64,000 nucleotides of DNA, taken from NCBI GenBank assembly GCA_934394515.1, contig CAKRRU010000001.1, forward strand, positions 3,800 through 67,799, in the 5' to 3' direction. The translations under genes and the position numbers were made by a program. Origin of the DNA: an uncultured Acetatifactor sp. (lineage in GTDB: Bacteria; Bacillota; Clostridia; Lachnospirales; Lachnospiraceae). Numbering within the stretch: the first letter of the stretch is position 1; the number at the start of each line of letters is the position of its first letter. The notes beneath the pieces are model-generated. The model searched no databases. It saw only the letters and a list, made by a program, of their open reading frames with translations, and was not told the DNA's origin. Shown here piece after piece: positions 1 through 8,957 of this stretch.

Positions 1-29
1 TCTGCGCATTTCATCCACGCATTGCATTT

Positions 30-1643
30 CTACGATATTCCGAGGCGGTTTTTCAACTGCTCGAGCCCTTCCGCAGAAAGTTTCTGTCCGGCGAGAATTC
101 TCATCACCTCGACACCTTCTCCGCCCGCACGGCCGCCGTCTGCGCTGTCCCATTCCTTCATCTTCTGATCCAGCGCATTCATCCAGGTCTGGATCTGCCC
201 GGGAGTCATATGGGTCAGATCACACTGCCTTCCTCCGTAATCCGCTCCCAGTTCATCCACTCTCTGACCGCCCAGGCTGGACGCCGCCTCCGCCGTTGCT
301 TTCATGTTATGCCTGTGTCCCATCTGGTTCACGACACCGTTGGCATCCGACTCCAGTCCAAACAGGATCGCACCGTAGGAATCTTTGCTGCTTTCCTTAT
401 ACATGGAATAAAAATGCCCGCAGGAACCGTTGTTCCGTATCATTTTACCGCTGATACCACTGTTACCGATTCCACCGATTGCCACATTCATTCCTCTCTG
501 TCCGATAAAGTTACCGGATCGGATCTTCTTTTCCTTTGTAGGTCCGGTGCTGCCGATCTTCCGCCGTTTCAGAGAGTGGGTAGAAGCAGCTCTGCGTACA
601 TCCATTGCTGCCGCATTGTTTTCGGAGTGGAAGATACTGTCCCACATCCCTTTCTCCGCCTGGCTGTTCTGCTCTACCGGCATGGTAAGTACTACTCTCC
701 GGCAGTGGCTCAGCGCCACAGCCACCGGTGCATTCCAGTCGGAGGAATTTCCCTGCTTGTCATAGACCTTGAAATTGGATAACTGCATCAGCAGGAGTCT
801 CTTGGCAATCTCTATCTGCTGTGCATTGGCCGCCCGGATCTCTGCCTCCGCCACGCCTGCTGCCTTCGCCTCCGGGACACCGCAATTCGTTGTAAGGCGC
901 TGTTTGTAATCATTGACATCCGCCTTATGGATCAGCGTTTCCACCATAAGCTCCGTAGACATGGCCTCATCCAGCCTGCGATAGTTCTCCTTCTCAACAT
1001 CCGGCAGATCTTTCGTATTCCTTGCCAGCGAAAGTCCCAGTCGGAGTGCCGGATTCATCAGCGCCTGGACACCGCCCTCACGCTTCAGACGCTGTACGAG
1101 CCTATTCACATCGTAGTTCTCCATTGTTGCCAATTCCGGATACTTTTGCCGGAACTCCAGAAGTTCCTTGCTGGCAACCACATTTTTTAACGTTGCCTGT
1201 ACATTCTCGAAGTTAGAATAATCCTTGTTGGCAAGCTGCCGCATGGTCTCAGAGTTCGTAACCTCGGACTGTCTGTATTTCGATCCTTCCCACGACTTGC
1301 GCATGTTTGCATTCGTGAACATCTTATTCTGTGACAATTCCCGCATATCCGCTTCATTGAGCAGAGTATGTTTCTTCCCCAGAGCATCAAATTTCTCCTT
1401 CTGATGCTTTCTCTCCTTGCGGCCAAGGTGCTCCTGATCCAGCTGCGCCGTGCCCGGAACCTGTACGCTGTCCGGCGGAGTGGACAGATTATTCAGAAAT
1501 TTGGCATAGGGACTCCTCGTCTGCGTAAGCTGTCTGTCCAACATTTCTGCCGTCTGCTGTACATAGGTTTTGGTCGTCGTCATGGTAGCTGTCACGGTAG
1601 CTTCCTTCGACTTATTCCGATTTAACTGTGTATGGTCAATCAT
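30..1643 (-). CDS. Putative CIS cargo or accessory protein, 537 aa, family not recognised
   Basis: Most distal gene seen in the contractile injection operon. The ATG at 1643 follows a GGAGGAGAG ribosome site and lies 15 bp after the GNAT gene. No signal peptide or membrane segment is visible. The N-terminal part (about 1-300) is hydrophilic and helical, rich in Lys, Gln and Asn. The C-terminal part (about 385-500) is rich in Gly, Asn and His, with a Gly-Ser-Cys-Gly-His stretch and a Gly-His-Arg-His-Asn stretch, and looks like a separate compact domain. A helical carrier with a C-terminal enzyme would suit a particle-loaded effector, but I cannot assign a catalytic family. The cargo role rests only on its place next to an ADP-ribosyltransferase-like gene at the operon end. 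Confidence 0.6.
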   Translation of the reverse strand: MIDHTQLNRNKSKEATVTATMTTTKTYVQQTAEMLDRQLTQTRSPYAKFLNNLSTPPDSVQVPGTAQLDQEHLGRKERKHQKEKFDALGKKHTLLNEADMRELSQNKMFTNANMRKSWEGSKYRQSEVTNSETMRQLANKDYSNFENVQATLKNVVASKELLEFRQKYPELATMENYDVNRLVQRLKREGGVQALMNPALRLGLSLARNTKDLPDVEKENYRRLDEAMSTELMVETLIHKADVNDYKQRLTTNCGVPEAKAAGVAEAEIRAANAQQIEIAKRLLLMQLSNFKVYDKQGNSSDWNAPVAVALSHCRRVVLTMPVEQNSQAEKGMWDSIFHSENNAAAMDVRRAASTHSLKRRKIGSTGPTKEKKIRSGNFIGQRGMNVAIGGIGNSGISGKMIRNNGSCGHFYSMYKESSKDSYGAILFGLESDANGVVNQMGHRHNMKATAEAASSLGGQRVDELGADYGGRQCDLTHMTPGQIQTWMNALDQKMKEWDSADGGRAGGEGVEVMRILAGQKLSAEGLEQLKNRLGIS

Positions 1644-1658
1644 CCTCTCTCTCCTCCC

Positions 1659-2504
1659 TTACATCGTTCTTACATAACAGTGGGAGATACGCATTGCCTC
1701 CGGCATCAACTCTCTGATCAGCTTCTGCGTTGTGGGATTTACCGCCTGTGCAGCGATCCCTGTCTCCGCAGGATATTTCTTCTTTGCCGCACTGAATGCA
1801 CTCTGCACCAGCATCAGAAACAGCATTGGTGAACCGGAACCGTTCCATGCCCCTGTGATCATCAATCCGGCTCCCTTCTGTTTCTCACACAGGAAAAAGC
1901 CATCCGGCACATGCTCGTTAAAATGAAGGAACGAGATATCCTGATCCAACCTCTCCCCGGTAAAAATGCTGTCATCGAAAGGAGCCTCCAGTTCCCTGAT
2001 CTGTTGCTGCGCCTTGTTTTTCTCCACCGGTCCAAGTTCGCTAAGCGGTGTGCCTGCGTTCTTTACCGTCTTCGCCAACACGGGAACCTCACCCAGCTTT
2101 CCAAGAGTCGTTGCATAGATCTCGCCATACCGTTCCTCCTCTATAAAACCATATGAGGTCAGGAATAATTCCAGTTCAAAATGCTCCTTTTCCGTGGCAA
2201 TAAAGTCAAATATGACCTCCCCGGCAATATCCTCTGCGATCATCAGCAGCTGCTCCATCAGCAAAGTACCTCCGCCCTGTCTCCGGTACTCCGGTGCCAC
2301 ATAGAAGGAAATCACATGGATCGCTCCTTCGTCCAGTTCCGCTGCCAGTGCGCCAACCGCTGTCTGATCCTTCGCAAGACCCAGGATCAGCGGTTCTTCT
2401 CCGTCCTTCCACGCCTGATATGCCATGGGAAGAAGCAGTGGCTTTAACTGCTCTGCCTGCCGGTCTGCCGCACAATATACGATCATACCATTCTCATTCT
2501 GCAT
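1659..2504 (-). CDS. GNAT-family N-acetyltransferase, 281 aa
   Basis: The acetyl-CoA-binding signature is visible around residues 84-103: a beta strand (VISFYVAP) followed by RRQGGGTLL, matching the R/Q-x-x-G-x-G/A loop of GNAT motif A. The second half (about 150-281) lacks a clear second copy of the motif and may be a degenerate GNAT fold or a substrate domain. The ATG at 2504 has an AGAGG site 8 bp upstream. Its place between two large cargo-like genes suggests it modifies, matures or protects against the neighbouring proteins, or is itself delivered. The substrate is unknown. The family call is firm; the role is inference. Confidence 0.75.
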   Translation of the reverse strand: MQNENGMIVYCAADRQAEQLKPLLLPMAYQAWKDGEEPLILGLAKDQTAVGALAAELDEGAIHVISFYVAPEYRRQGGGTLLMEQLLMIAEDIAGEVIFDFIATEKEHFELELFLTSYGFIEEERYGEIYATTLGKLGEVPVLAKTVKNAGTPLSELGPVEKNKAQQQIRELEAPFDDSIFTGERLDQDISFLHFNEHVPDGFFLCEKQKGAGLMITGAWNGSGSPMLFLMLVQSAFSAAKKKYPAETGIAAQAVNPTTQKLIRELMPEAMRISHCYVRTM

Positions 2505-2556
2505 ACTCTGTTCCTCTCTTTATCTCCTGTCATAGTTTCCGGATCCCTGCGAAGCT

Positions 2557-4953
2557 CTACCATCTTCCGTAGCCCTGACGCTTCAGAAGATGTGGATTAT
2601 TCTGGTAGCGCTGTCGTACGGACTGCGCATAATAAGGCATCTGGGATGATTTCAATGCCGGTCCCTCATTCACGCCGTCCTCATACTGTCTGGCCAGCTC
2701 CATCTGCCGGACCATGTCATCGTTCTGGTATGCCGCGATCTCCGGATTCGGATTATATGCGAGATGAAACTGTACATAGCTGTTGATTGCGCCAATGGCA
2801 TTAAAGTAATATGCTGCCAGTGCCTTATAATCCATATCTGTCTTGTAATTCTCATCCTGCTCATCTTCCGTAAACAGTTGGATTCCTGTACCATTGTTAT
2901 CTGTCAGGTTGACCATATCCTGGACCAGTCTCGCTTCCATGGCAAATTCATGGATATTGATCCTGCGCAATACATCCTCCGGGTGAAGCTGTGTCAGCAT
3001 TTTTCCGTACTTTTTCTCCAGTCCCTTGATATGCTTATAGACAGCATTCTTGTACTCCATCAGTCCCTCCCTGGTTACCGTGTCCTTTTCCAACGTTGCT
3101 TCCGGACCTTCTTCACCGGCGGCTAGCTTCCGCATCATCTCCCTTGCCTGCTCTGCGCTTATACCGGCAGTGACCGTCAGGATCTCCACATTAGGGACCA
3201 TTCGACTGAGATTCAGCCCTGAGATTTTACCTTTGCTCGTCTCAATACAATGCGTCAACGGTTTGATAGTTCCTGCATCCACATCTGCTTTCAGCATACG
3301 GGCCAGTCCGATACGGTTGCTAAGCTGTGCGGTATATTTTTTCTGTTCCTCTCCTGTAAGATACGACAGATATTGCCTGAGATCTTCGGTTCCGGTATAA
3401 CGCTCATGTGCCTTAAACTGCGGATCCTCGGGATACTGCATACGGGCCTGCGTCCATCCTGCCGTCGCCTCATCGACCTGTGCCTGCAGGGCATTCCCTT
3501 TGCCGCCCAGCTTCTGCCGGAATTCCTTGATCACCTTCTTAACACTGGCATCTTCCGGCTTCCTGCCCTTTGCGATTGCCTTCATCCCCTCCCGCAATGT
3601 ATTCAACCGGTTCGTGATGATGGTCTGCTTTAAGGAGATCTTGTCTGATTCGGAAGCAAAAAATTTGATAAATTCTTTCTCTGCGACTGTGCCATATGCT
3701 CCTGTCGGATCCACATTCGACCGGATGTCATCAATGGCTCTTGTCCGCCTCGTGTATTCACTTCCCGCATCAGTCACGCGGAAAAATTCCTGCTCCATCA
3801 GATCCAGCAGCGGCTTATTCGCTTCATAGTTCTCCGCATTATCCATGAAAAGCTGTCTGATCTCATTCATGGTGCTGGGATTATAGCCCACCAGGAATCC
3901 GGTCAGTCCGGTTCCCTTCAGTTCCTGCTCACCTCCCTGTTCAATGCTCTCTTTTCTCTCCCGCTGCTGATCTTCCAGCGTCGGTTCTTCCTTCGTCAGT
4001 TCCACCATATAGCTGGATGCCATGATGGCCCGGGTCTGTACATTCCGGTATTCGATCTTTTCCTTGAAGTTATGGACAGCCTGCAGCTCCTCCGGCTTTG
4101 CGGCAAGCTCGGCATCACTCCTCAGAAATTCTCCGTTATCCATATCGACGCCACTGCATCTGCACTGGAAACGGAGCACGTTTTCATATAAATCCGCCAT
4201 ATCCAGAATACGCACCTTGATCAGCTGCTTTTCCATGCTGCTCAGTCCGTCAAAGTAAGGCTTGTTGATCGGATCTGCATAGGCTTCCTTGAACGCCTTG
4301 AAGCGCATAACCTTCCCATACACCAGACCACCTGACTGCGCCAGAAGCTCCGGGGTAAAATAATTCGCATCAACGTTCTCCCCCATCAGGTCATCCGTCA
4401 TCCATCGGAGATATTTTTTCCGCTTCTGGTAATCATCCGAACTGTAATCCTCCACCAGATCGTCAGACATCCCGGAGAAATATTTCATGACCGCATAATC
4501 CGGTCTGCCCTTCACCTGCCTGTGGAATGACATATTGTCCCCCAGATCCTCGATATACTTTTGAATACTCCCCTGTATCCTGCAACTGGTGCCGTCCACT
4601 CTCTCCTGCAGCTGCTCTGTCGGGATTTTCTCTGCCATCCCGCGCTGTCTGATTGGGATCCTTGCTTTGGCGATTGCCTGTCTGTCCTGACGGCTGCGGC
4701 ATTTTGCCTTCTTCGCAGGCGTAATCTCCTGCACAGGCTCTCCCACAGCCGTATCAAAGACACGCACCTGATCGAAGTCATAATTTGCCAGTTCTTTCCG
4801 GAATGCACTGCTCTGCTGCTCCTTCTGTCTGACCATTCTCTCCGCTGTCTCCATGCGCTGCTGTTTTACGGTCAGTTCCGACTCGTCATCCCATTTATTC
4901 AGTCTGGTAAATTCCGACTTGATCACCTGTTTCTTTCTCTGTTGAAAGTCCAT
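2557..4953 (-). CDS. Large hydrophilic protein, 798 aa, putative CIS cargo, family not recognised
   Basis: Starts at 4953 behind a strong AGGAGGAG site, 33 bp after the ADP-ribosyltransferase-like gene. The predicted protein is soluble, highly charged and mostly helical, with no signal peptide or membrane segment. The N-terminus (about 1-110) is basic and rich in Gln and Lys. There are long helical stretches around 440-640. The last 60 residues are rich in Gln, Tyr and Asn. It shares general composition (basic Gln-rich start, helical body) with the 537-aa gene two positions downstream, which could reflect a common loading or packing region. I recognise no enzyme motif. It could be cargo, a cargo chaperone or a structural filler. 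Confidence 0.6.
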   Translation of the reverse strand: MDFQQRKKQVIKSEFTRLNKWDDESELTVKQQRMETAERMVRQKEQQSSAFRKELANYDFDQVRVFDTAVGEPVQEITPAKKAKCRSRQDRQAIAKARIPIRQRGMAEKIPTEQLQERVDGTSCRIQGSIQKYIEDLGDNMSFHRQVKGRPDYAVMKYFSGMSDDLVEDYSSDDYQKRKKYLRWMTDDLMGENVDANYFTPELLAQSGGLVYGKVMRFKAFKEAYADPINKPYFDGLSSMEKQLIKVRILDMADLYENVLRFQCRCSGVDMDNGEFLRSDAELAAKPEELQAVHNFKEKIEYRNVQTRAIMASSYMVELTKEEPTLEDQQRERKESIEQGGEQELKGTGLTGFLVGYNPSTMNEIRQLFMDNAENYEANKPLLDLMEQEFFRVTDAGSEYTRRTRAIDDIRSNVDPTGAYGTVAEKEFIKFFASESDKISLKQTIITNRLNTLREGMKAIAKGRKPEDASVKKVIKEFRQKLGGKGNALQAQVDEATAGWTQARMQYPEDPQFKAHERYTGTEDLRQYLSYLTGEEQKKYTAQLSNRIGLARMLKADVDAGTIKPLTHCIETSKGKISGLNLSRMVPNVEILTVTAGISAEQAREMMRKLAAGEEGPEATLEKDTVTREGLMEYKNAVYKHIKGLEKKYGKMLTQLHPEDVLRRINIHEFAMEARLVQDMVNLTDNNGTGIQLFTEDEQDENYKTDMDYKALAAYYFNAIGAINSYVQFHLAYNPNPEIAAYQNDDMVRQMELARQYEDGVNEGPALKSSQMPYYAQSVRQRYQNNPHLLKRQGYGRW

Positions 4954-4986
4954 ACTTCTGCTCCTCCTTTTTCAGGTCATCTGTCA

Positions 4987-6651
4987 TCATGGACGTACAT
5001 TGGCATTCTGGTTCTGGAAACTTCCCGGATTCAACACCTTACAGATGATCTCCAGTCCGTTAAACACTCCTCTGTCTCTTGTACCGTTAAATTCCACGCC
5101 GATCATGGAGCGCCCTCTGTCCTCTTTGCCTTCCCGTTTTCTGGCTCCGATAATCATATAGCTGGTGTTTCGCGGGAAAATAAACTCTCCCTCTGTGAGA
5201 TTGGTCGTTGCCATCAGGGGCATGTCCTTATCGCACAATAGCGTCAGCATGACGGGATATCTGCCGAATATCATATCCACCTGATACCCCACGCACATAA
5301 ATCCGGCATCCGTGATGACCTTTCCAGCCATGGCGTTAATTGCCTGTACCGTTCCCGGTGCAAAGCTTGTGGCGTCTGCGTACTGTCCAAGTCCCAAGGC
5401 ATATTGCAGATACTGTGGACCAAGCAGACGATAAAACCTTGCCTTGTGGGGCAGCCGGTTCTGTTTGGTAGCCTCATTCAGCAAACCAATGGTTCTATGG
5501 CTTTTATAACTGACATCTTCAAATTTCTGATTTCTCAGATACTGGTTTATTCTAAAGGAATTGGAAGTCTGGATATACCCGTGCTCCCGTCCCTGTTTAC
5601 TGGCCAGACCATAGAGTGTAGTTGCAGCCTCTCCCCGGTTATACTCATTCTCCCCCGCCATTTCCGTTGCTTCCCGCTCACTAATCACCGGATAATCACT
5701 GAACAGGTCTGAGCTTACCTGCTCTTCCTCCATAGTCAGATCCGCAGTATCCCTATATCTGCGGTACGGTGCAAAACCATCCCTTCCTGTTAATCCCGCA
5801 GTGGAAACGGTCTGCAGTTGGCCTGCTCCCTTTTCATCAAAAATTCTTTGCGCATCCCGGGACAATTCTGCCAGAACCGTACTCTCCCCATTCTGTCCGC
5901 ACAAGGTCTGGATTCTATGAAGGACCTCCGGTATCAGCCTCTTTGAAGCCGGATCGGTATCCATACGGCTTAAGATTCTCTGATAGTATTCCAGCAGAAT
6001 TGCGATCACACTGCTGTCTTTGGCATCCACAAGTGCTTCCGCTGCGATCCTGTTCTTAAATTCCCCGGCACTTATATGCAGCCGGTATCCTTCCGCTTCT
6101 GCCACCGGAGCCGCATTGCTTTCCTCCAGTGAGAAATTTGCAGCATCATCCTGAATCAGCTGCGGAAGGGTCTCACCGGCAAAAAGCTGGCGGAGCGTAA
6201 TTCCCTCCCCCTTAAACTGGCTTCCCATCTCAAAATACCGCATCTGAAGCATCAATACTTCCTTCTCTGCAGTGGTAAATATTTTTTTCACAATAGATAC
6301 CCGGCGTCTGCCGCTGAGAGAATGACCATATTCCGTATTGTCAATATACTCCTTGCATGCGCCACACAGATCAGCATATGCCACCATTATATTTTCATAT
6401 GCCTCCGGATGCTCCCCTGAGACCTTTTCGTTCCGGAGATTTTCCACCTGCTCAATCCTATTAAGCACTGCCTCGAAACGATCAGCATTTTCCCCACGCC
6501 AGTTAAATGAGGACTTCAGCTTCCTGTAATTCCTTATATTTCCACTGACACCGTTTTTCTTTCCGAAGACAGATTTCTCATATGTCTGTGCAATTGCCTT
6601 TACATCCTCAAAAGAACTGAAATTCACATCAGGCTGATAACTTTTCTTCAT
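4987..6651 (-). CDS. ADP-ribosyltransferase-like putative CIS effector, 554 aa
   Basis: The C-terminal third carries the motif order of the arginine- or asparagine-modifying ADP-ribosyltransferase fold (C3/VIP2/iota class). There is an IN-x-YLR helix (RINQYLRNQ, about 367-375), the NAD-contacting Arg in FYRLLG (R408), a DAGFM strand (448-452) and an ExE pair in TEGEFIFPR (E487, E489) followed by NTSYMI, as in the usual E-x-E-x-LLP-R-x-T arrangement. The STS triad is replaced by Cys-Val-Gly (453-455), so activity is uncertain. Residues 1-340 are a helical region of unknown role, possibly for loading into the tube lumen. No signal peptide, which fits delivery by the CIS. The ATG overlaps the stop of the upstream small gene (ATGA). 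Confidence 0.62.
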   Translation of the reverse strand: MKKSYQPDVNFSSFEDVKAIAQTYEKSVFGKKNGVSGNIRNYRKLKSSFNWRGENADRFEAVLNRIEQVENLRNEKVSGEHPEAYENIMVAYADLCGACKEYIDNTEYGHSLSGRRRVSIVKKIFTTAEKEVLMLQMRYFEMGSQFKGEGITLRQLFAGETLPQLIQDDAANFSLEESNAAPVAEAEGYRLHISAGEFKNRIAAEALVDAKDSSVIAILLEYYQRILSRMDTDPASKRLIPEVLHRIQTLCGQNGESTVLAELSRDAQRIFDEKGAGQLQTVSTAGLTGRDGFAPYRRYRDTADLTMEEEQVSSDLFSDYPVISEREATEMAGENEYNRGEAATTLYGLASKQGREHGYIQTSNSFRINQYLRNQKFEDVSYKSHRTIGLLNEATKQNRLPHKARFYRLLGPQYLQYALGLGQYADATSFAPGTVQAINAMAGKVITDAGFMCVGYQVDMIFGRYPVMLTLLCDKDMPLMATTNLTEGEFIFPRNTSYMIIGARKREGKEDRGRSMIGVEFNGTRDRGVFNGLEIICKVLNPGSFQNQNANVRP

Positions 6652-6827
6652 ATCGCACCTCCCGGCTGCCGTTTTTCACATGGCTTGTGATCGATCACGA
6701 TGGATGCCGGCTTTATATCATACACCGCACAATTTAAGTTCCCGAAATTAAATACACAACCCTCACAATCCGGGGAATCACTGGTGTATCTCCCCTGCTC
6801 TTCTTTCCATTCCATATCCATGTCCAT
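6648..6827 (-). CDS. Small four-cysteine protein, 59 aa
   Basis: A short gene with a clear TAAGGAG site 7 bp before the ATG at 6827. Its stop overlaps the start of the ADP-ribosyltransferase-like gene by 4 bp (ATGA), a sign of translational coupling. The protein is acidic at the N-terminus and has cysteines at 21, 24, 33 and 50 (C-x2-C-x8-C-x16-C), a spacing compatible with one zinc or iron-sulfur site. The pattern CxxCxF...C...KP recalls small clostridial cysteine proteins of unknown function. Coupling to the effector gene makes a chaperone, adaptor or immunity role possible; none can be shown from sequence. Confidence 0.65.
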   Translation of the reverse strand: MDMDMEWKEEQGRYTSDSPDCEGCVFNFGNLNCAVYDIKPASIVIDHKPCEKRQPGGAI

Positions 6828-6879
6828 ACCCTGCTCCTTATCTGCTCCGACTTGTTTGCTTTATTTGCTGCCTGTCTCT

Positions 6880-8940
6880 TTACAATAGCCTCGTAAAGCA
6901 TGCCTGCAGGCTTCCATCCTTATAGCCCTGGCAATCCCTCTCCATCATCAGTTTCAGTCCTGTGTGGATGCACTCCAGTGTCACCGGACTCTGCAGTATT
7001 GCCGCCGTGAACATTGCCTGCTGGGCCACATACTTGATACTGCTGCCCGTGAACTCATGTTCTCTGGCCAGCTGATCGAAATCCACATCCTCCGCAATCT
7101 CGACCCCCTCCGGGAACGCCAGTCTCCAGAGACGGCTTCTCGTCTCGGCATCCGGTGACGGAAGATTGATGGAATATGTGATTCTCCTGCGGAATGCTTC
7201 ATCAAAGAAATTACTGTGGTTTGTGGCAAGCACCATGATGCCCTCATACTGTTCCATCAGCTGTAACAGAAAAGACACCTCATTGTTGGCATATTTGTCT
7301 GTAGACTTCGATACCTCCGTCCTCTTGGCAAAAAGGGAATCCGCCTCATCAAAGAATAAAATCGCATTGGTATTCTTGGCGGTTTCAAACAGTTCTCCCA
7401 GCTTTTTCTCCGTTTCCCCGATATATTTATCCATGATCCTGGAGGAGTCCACCCGAAACAGTGTCAGTCCGACTTCCTTTGCGATCACCTGCGCTGTCAT
7501 GGTCTTGCCGGTTCCGGGAGGACCGTACAGCAGAATGCTGATACTGCGTCCGTAGGGCATCTTTTTTCCGAAGCCCATTCCCTCCATGACAAGATACCTG
7601 TTCCGGATAGCAGAGATGGCAAACTTTAAGATTCGCATCTGCTGTCCCGGAAGCTGCAGATCCTCCATGGAAAATCCGGTCACCAGAGGTGCCGCCAGAC
7701 CTTTTAACTTTCTTCCGGCATCCTCCATCAGCTCACTGACGATGACATCTTTTGCTTCGTCATAAGACACCTCTGTCCCTTCCCAAAAACGGGCTCTGAG
7801 CTTTCGTACCATCCATTCGATTTCTCCCGGCATCAGCCGATAGAGATTTGCCAGTTCCGCCCCATGGCTGCAGAGTGCCTTACACTGATATTTTTCGGCA
7901 AAATATTCCCAGAAGTGCATCTGCTGTTCTCTCGTCGCTCCCGGAAGTTCTGCCTCCATGGGACGGGCTTTCCCCGGATAGCGTATTCGCAGCGGTGCCT
8001 CTGTCATCACGCACACCACCGGAATGTATTCCGACAAAACCTTAAGAAAATACCCCAGCATATCCGGTTCCAGCTTCTCCGGAAGCTGCCGCAGTGCCAC
8101 ATACTTTCTCCGCAATACGCAATAGGAAATGATCTCCCGCAGATCTCTCCGCACATTTTTCCGCTCAAGCAAAAAACCGAGGAATACAGCGACGAATTCT
8201 GTCGGTTCTCCAAGCTTCTTCAGAAGAAAGCTTTTGCCTGCGCCCTCCGCTCCGGACAACTGTAATACGCCTTTGCTCTTTCCATTCCGGATCCTTTCCA
8301 GATAGTCTCTGCACTGCCCGTACAGCTCCTCATTCTGAAGTAATGGCTCCTCATCCGGTTCCAGGCAGACCGTGATACCGGTCAGTTCATGGATACCACA
8401 GTCCTGTTCCAACAGGAAATCCAGTGCCGTCTTCTTAAGCTTCACCGGTCTCTGCAGACGCCGCTCTGTCTGCTCTTCCTCCCAGTCCTGAAAAAGAACC
8501 ACGTTCAACCGGTCATCAGGATCCAGCAGCCGGTATTCTGCCTCCATATCCTCCACGGTAAGTCTCCGGAACAGACAAAAGGCATCCTCCAGTGTCAATT
8601 CCTCAGAACTTCCCTCCCCGGAGAGTTCTGCTGCAAATTCTCCGTCCAGCTGCCGGATGCAGGCGACCCATACCAGAAATTCTTCAAACCGGTTTAGGGA
8701 AAGTGCTTCCCGCATCGTAATGTAGGGAAGTTTGGGACCCTGTTTTGCCGTTTCAACGCAACGGCTTTCCCAATAGCCGAACAGCTTTTCCGTCTCCTCC
8801 AGGACGTCCTCCCCTCCGGAGGTCTGCGCCAGCCAGTAGATCAGTATTCTCTGTATCTGTCCGAGCAGTTCCTCCGTGGAAGAGAAAACACTATTCTGTT
8901 GATCTATGTCCAGATAGAGTTCTAAGTCAGATCTGTTCAT
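6880..8940 (-). CDS. CIS-associated AAA+ ATPase 1, 686 aa (Afp15/Pvc15-like)
   Basis: The C-terminal AAA+ module is complete: Walker A GPPGTGKT (about 473-480), Walker B ILFFDEADSLF (about 527-537), a sensor-1 strand ending in Asn (LATN, about 572-575) and an arginine-finger region (FRRRI). A second P-loop-like motif, GAEGAGKS, lies at about 230-237, so the protein appears to have an N-terminal degenerate ATPase-like domain before the catalytic one. AAA+ ATPases of this group are near-universal in extracellular CIS loci and are thought to act in assembly or cargo loading. It is paralogous in layout to the next gene; together they may form a hetero-oligomer. Confidence 0.85.
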   Translation of the reverse strand: MNRSDLELYLDIDQQNSVFSSTEELLGQIQRILIYWLAQTSGGEDVLEETEKLFGYWESRCVETAKQGPKLPYITMREALSLNRFEEFLVWVACIRQLDGEFAAELSGEGSSEELTLEDAFCLFRRLTVEDMEAEYRLLDPDDRLNVVLFQDWEEEQTERRLQRPVKLKKTALDFLLEQDCGIHELTGITVCLEPDEEPLLQNEELYGQCRDYLERIRNGKSKGVLQLSGAEGAGKSFLLKKLGEPTEFVAVFLGFLLERKNVRRDLREIISYCVLRRKYVALRQLPEKLEPDMLGYFLKVLSEYIPVVCVMTEAPLRIRYPGKARPMEAELPGATREQQMHFWEYFAEKYQCKALCSHGAELANLYRLMPGEIEWMVRKLRARFWEGTEVSYDEAKDVIVSELMEDAGRKLKGLAAPLVTGFSMEDLQLPGQQMRILKFAISAIRNRYLVMEGMGFGKKMPYGRSISILLYGPPGTGKTMTAQVIAKEVGLTLFRVDSSRIMDKYIGETEKKLGELFETAKNTNAILFFDEADSLFAKRTEVSKSTDKYANNEVSFLLQLMEQYEGIMVLATNHSNFFDEAFRRRITYSINLPSPDAETRSRLWRLAFPEGVEIAEDVDFDQLAREHEFTGSSIKYVAQQAMFTAAILQSPVTLECIHTGLKLMMERDCQGYKDGSLQACFTRLL

Positions 8941-8957
8941 TTCTCATGCCTCTCTCA

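Noticed and set aside
1-27. Start of another gene at the left edge (ATG at 27 on the minus strand)
   Set aside because: Only nine codons are visible and there is no clear ribosome site; cannot be supported.
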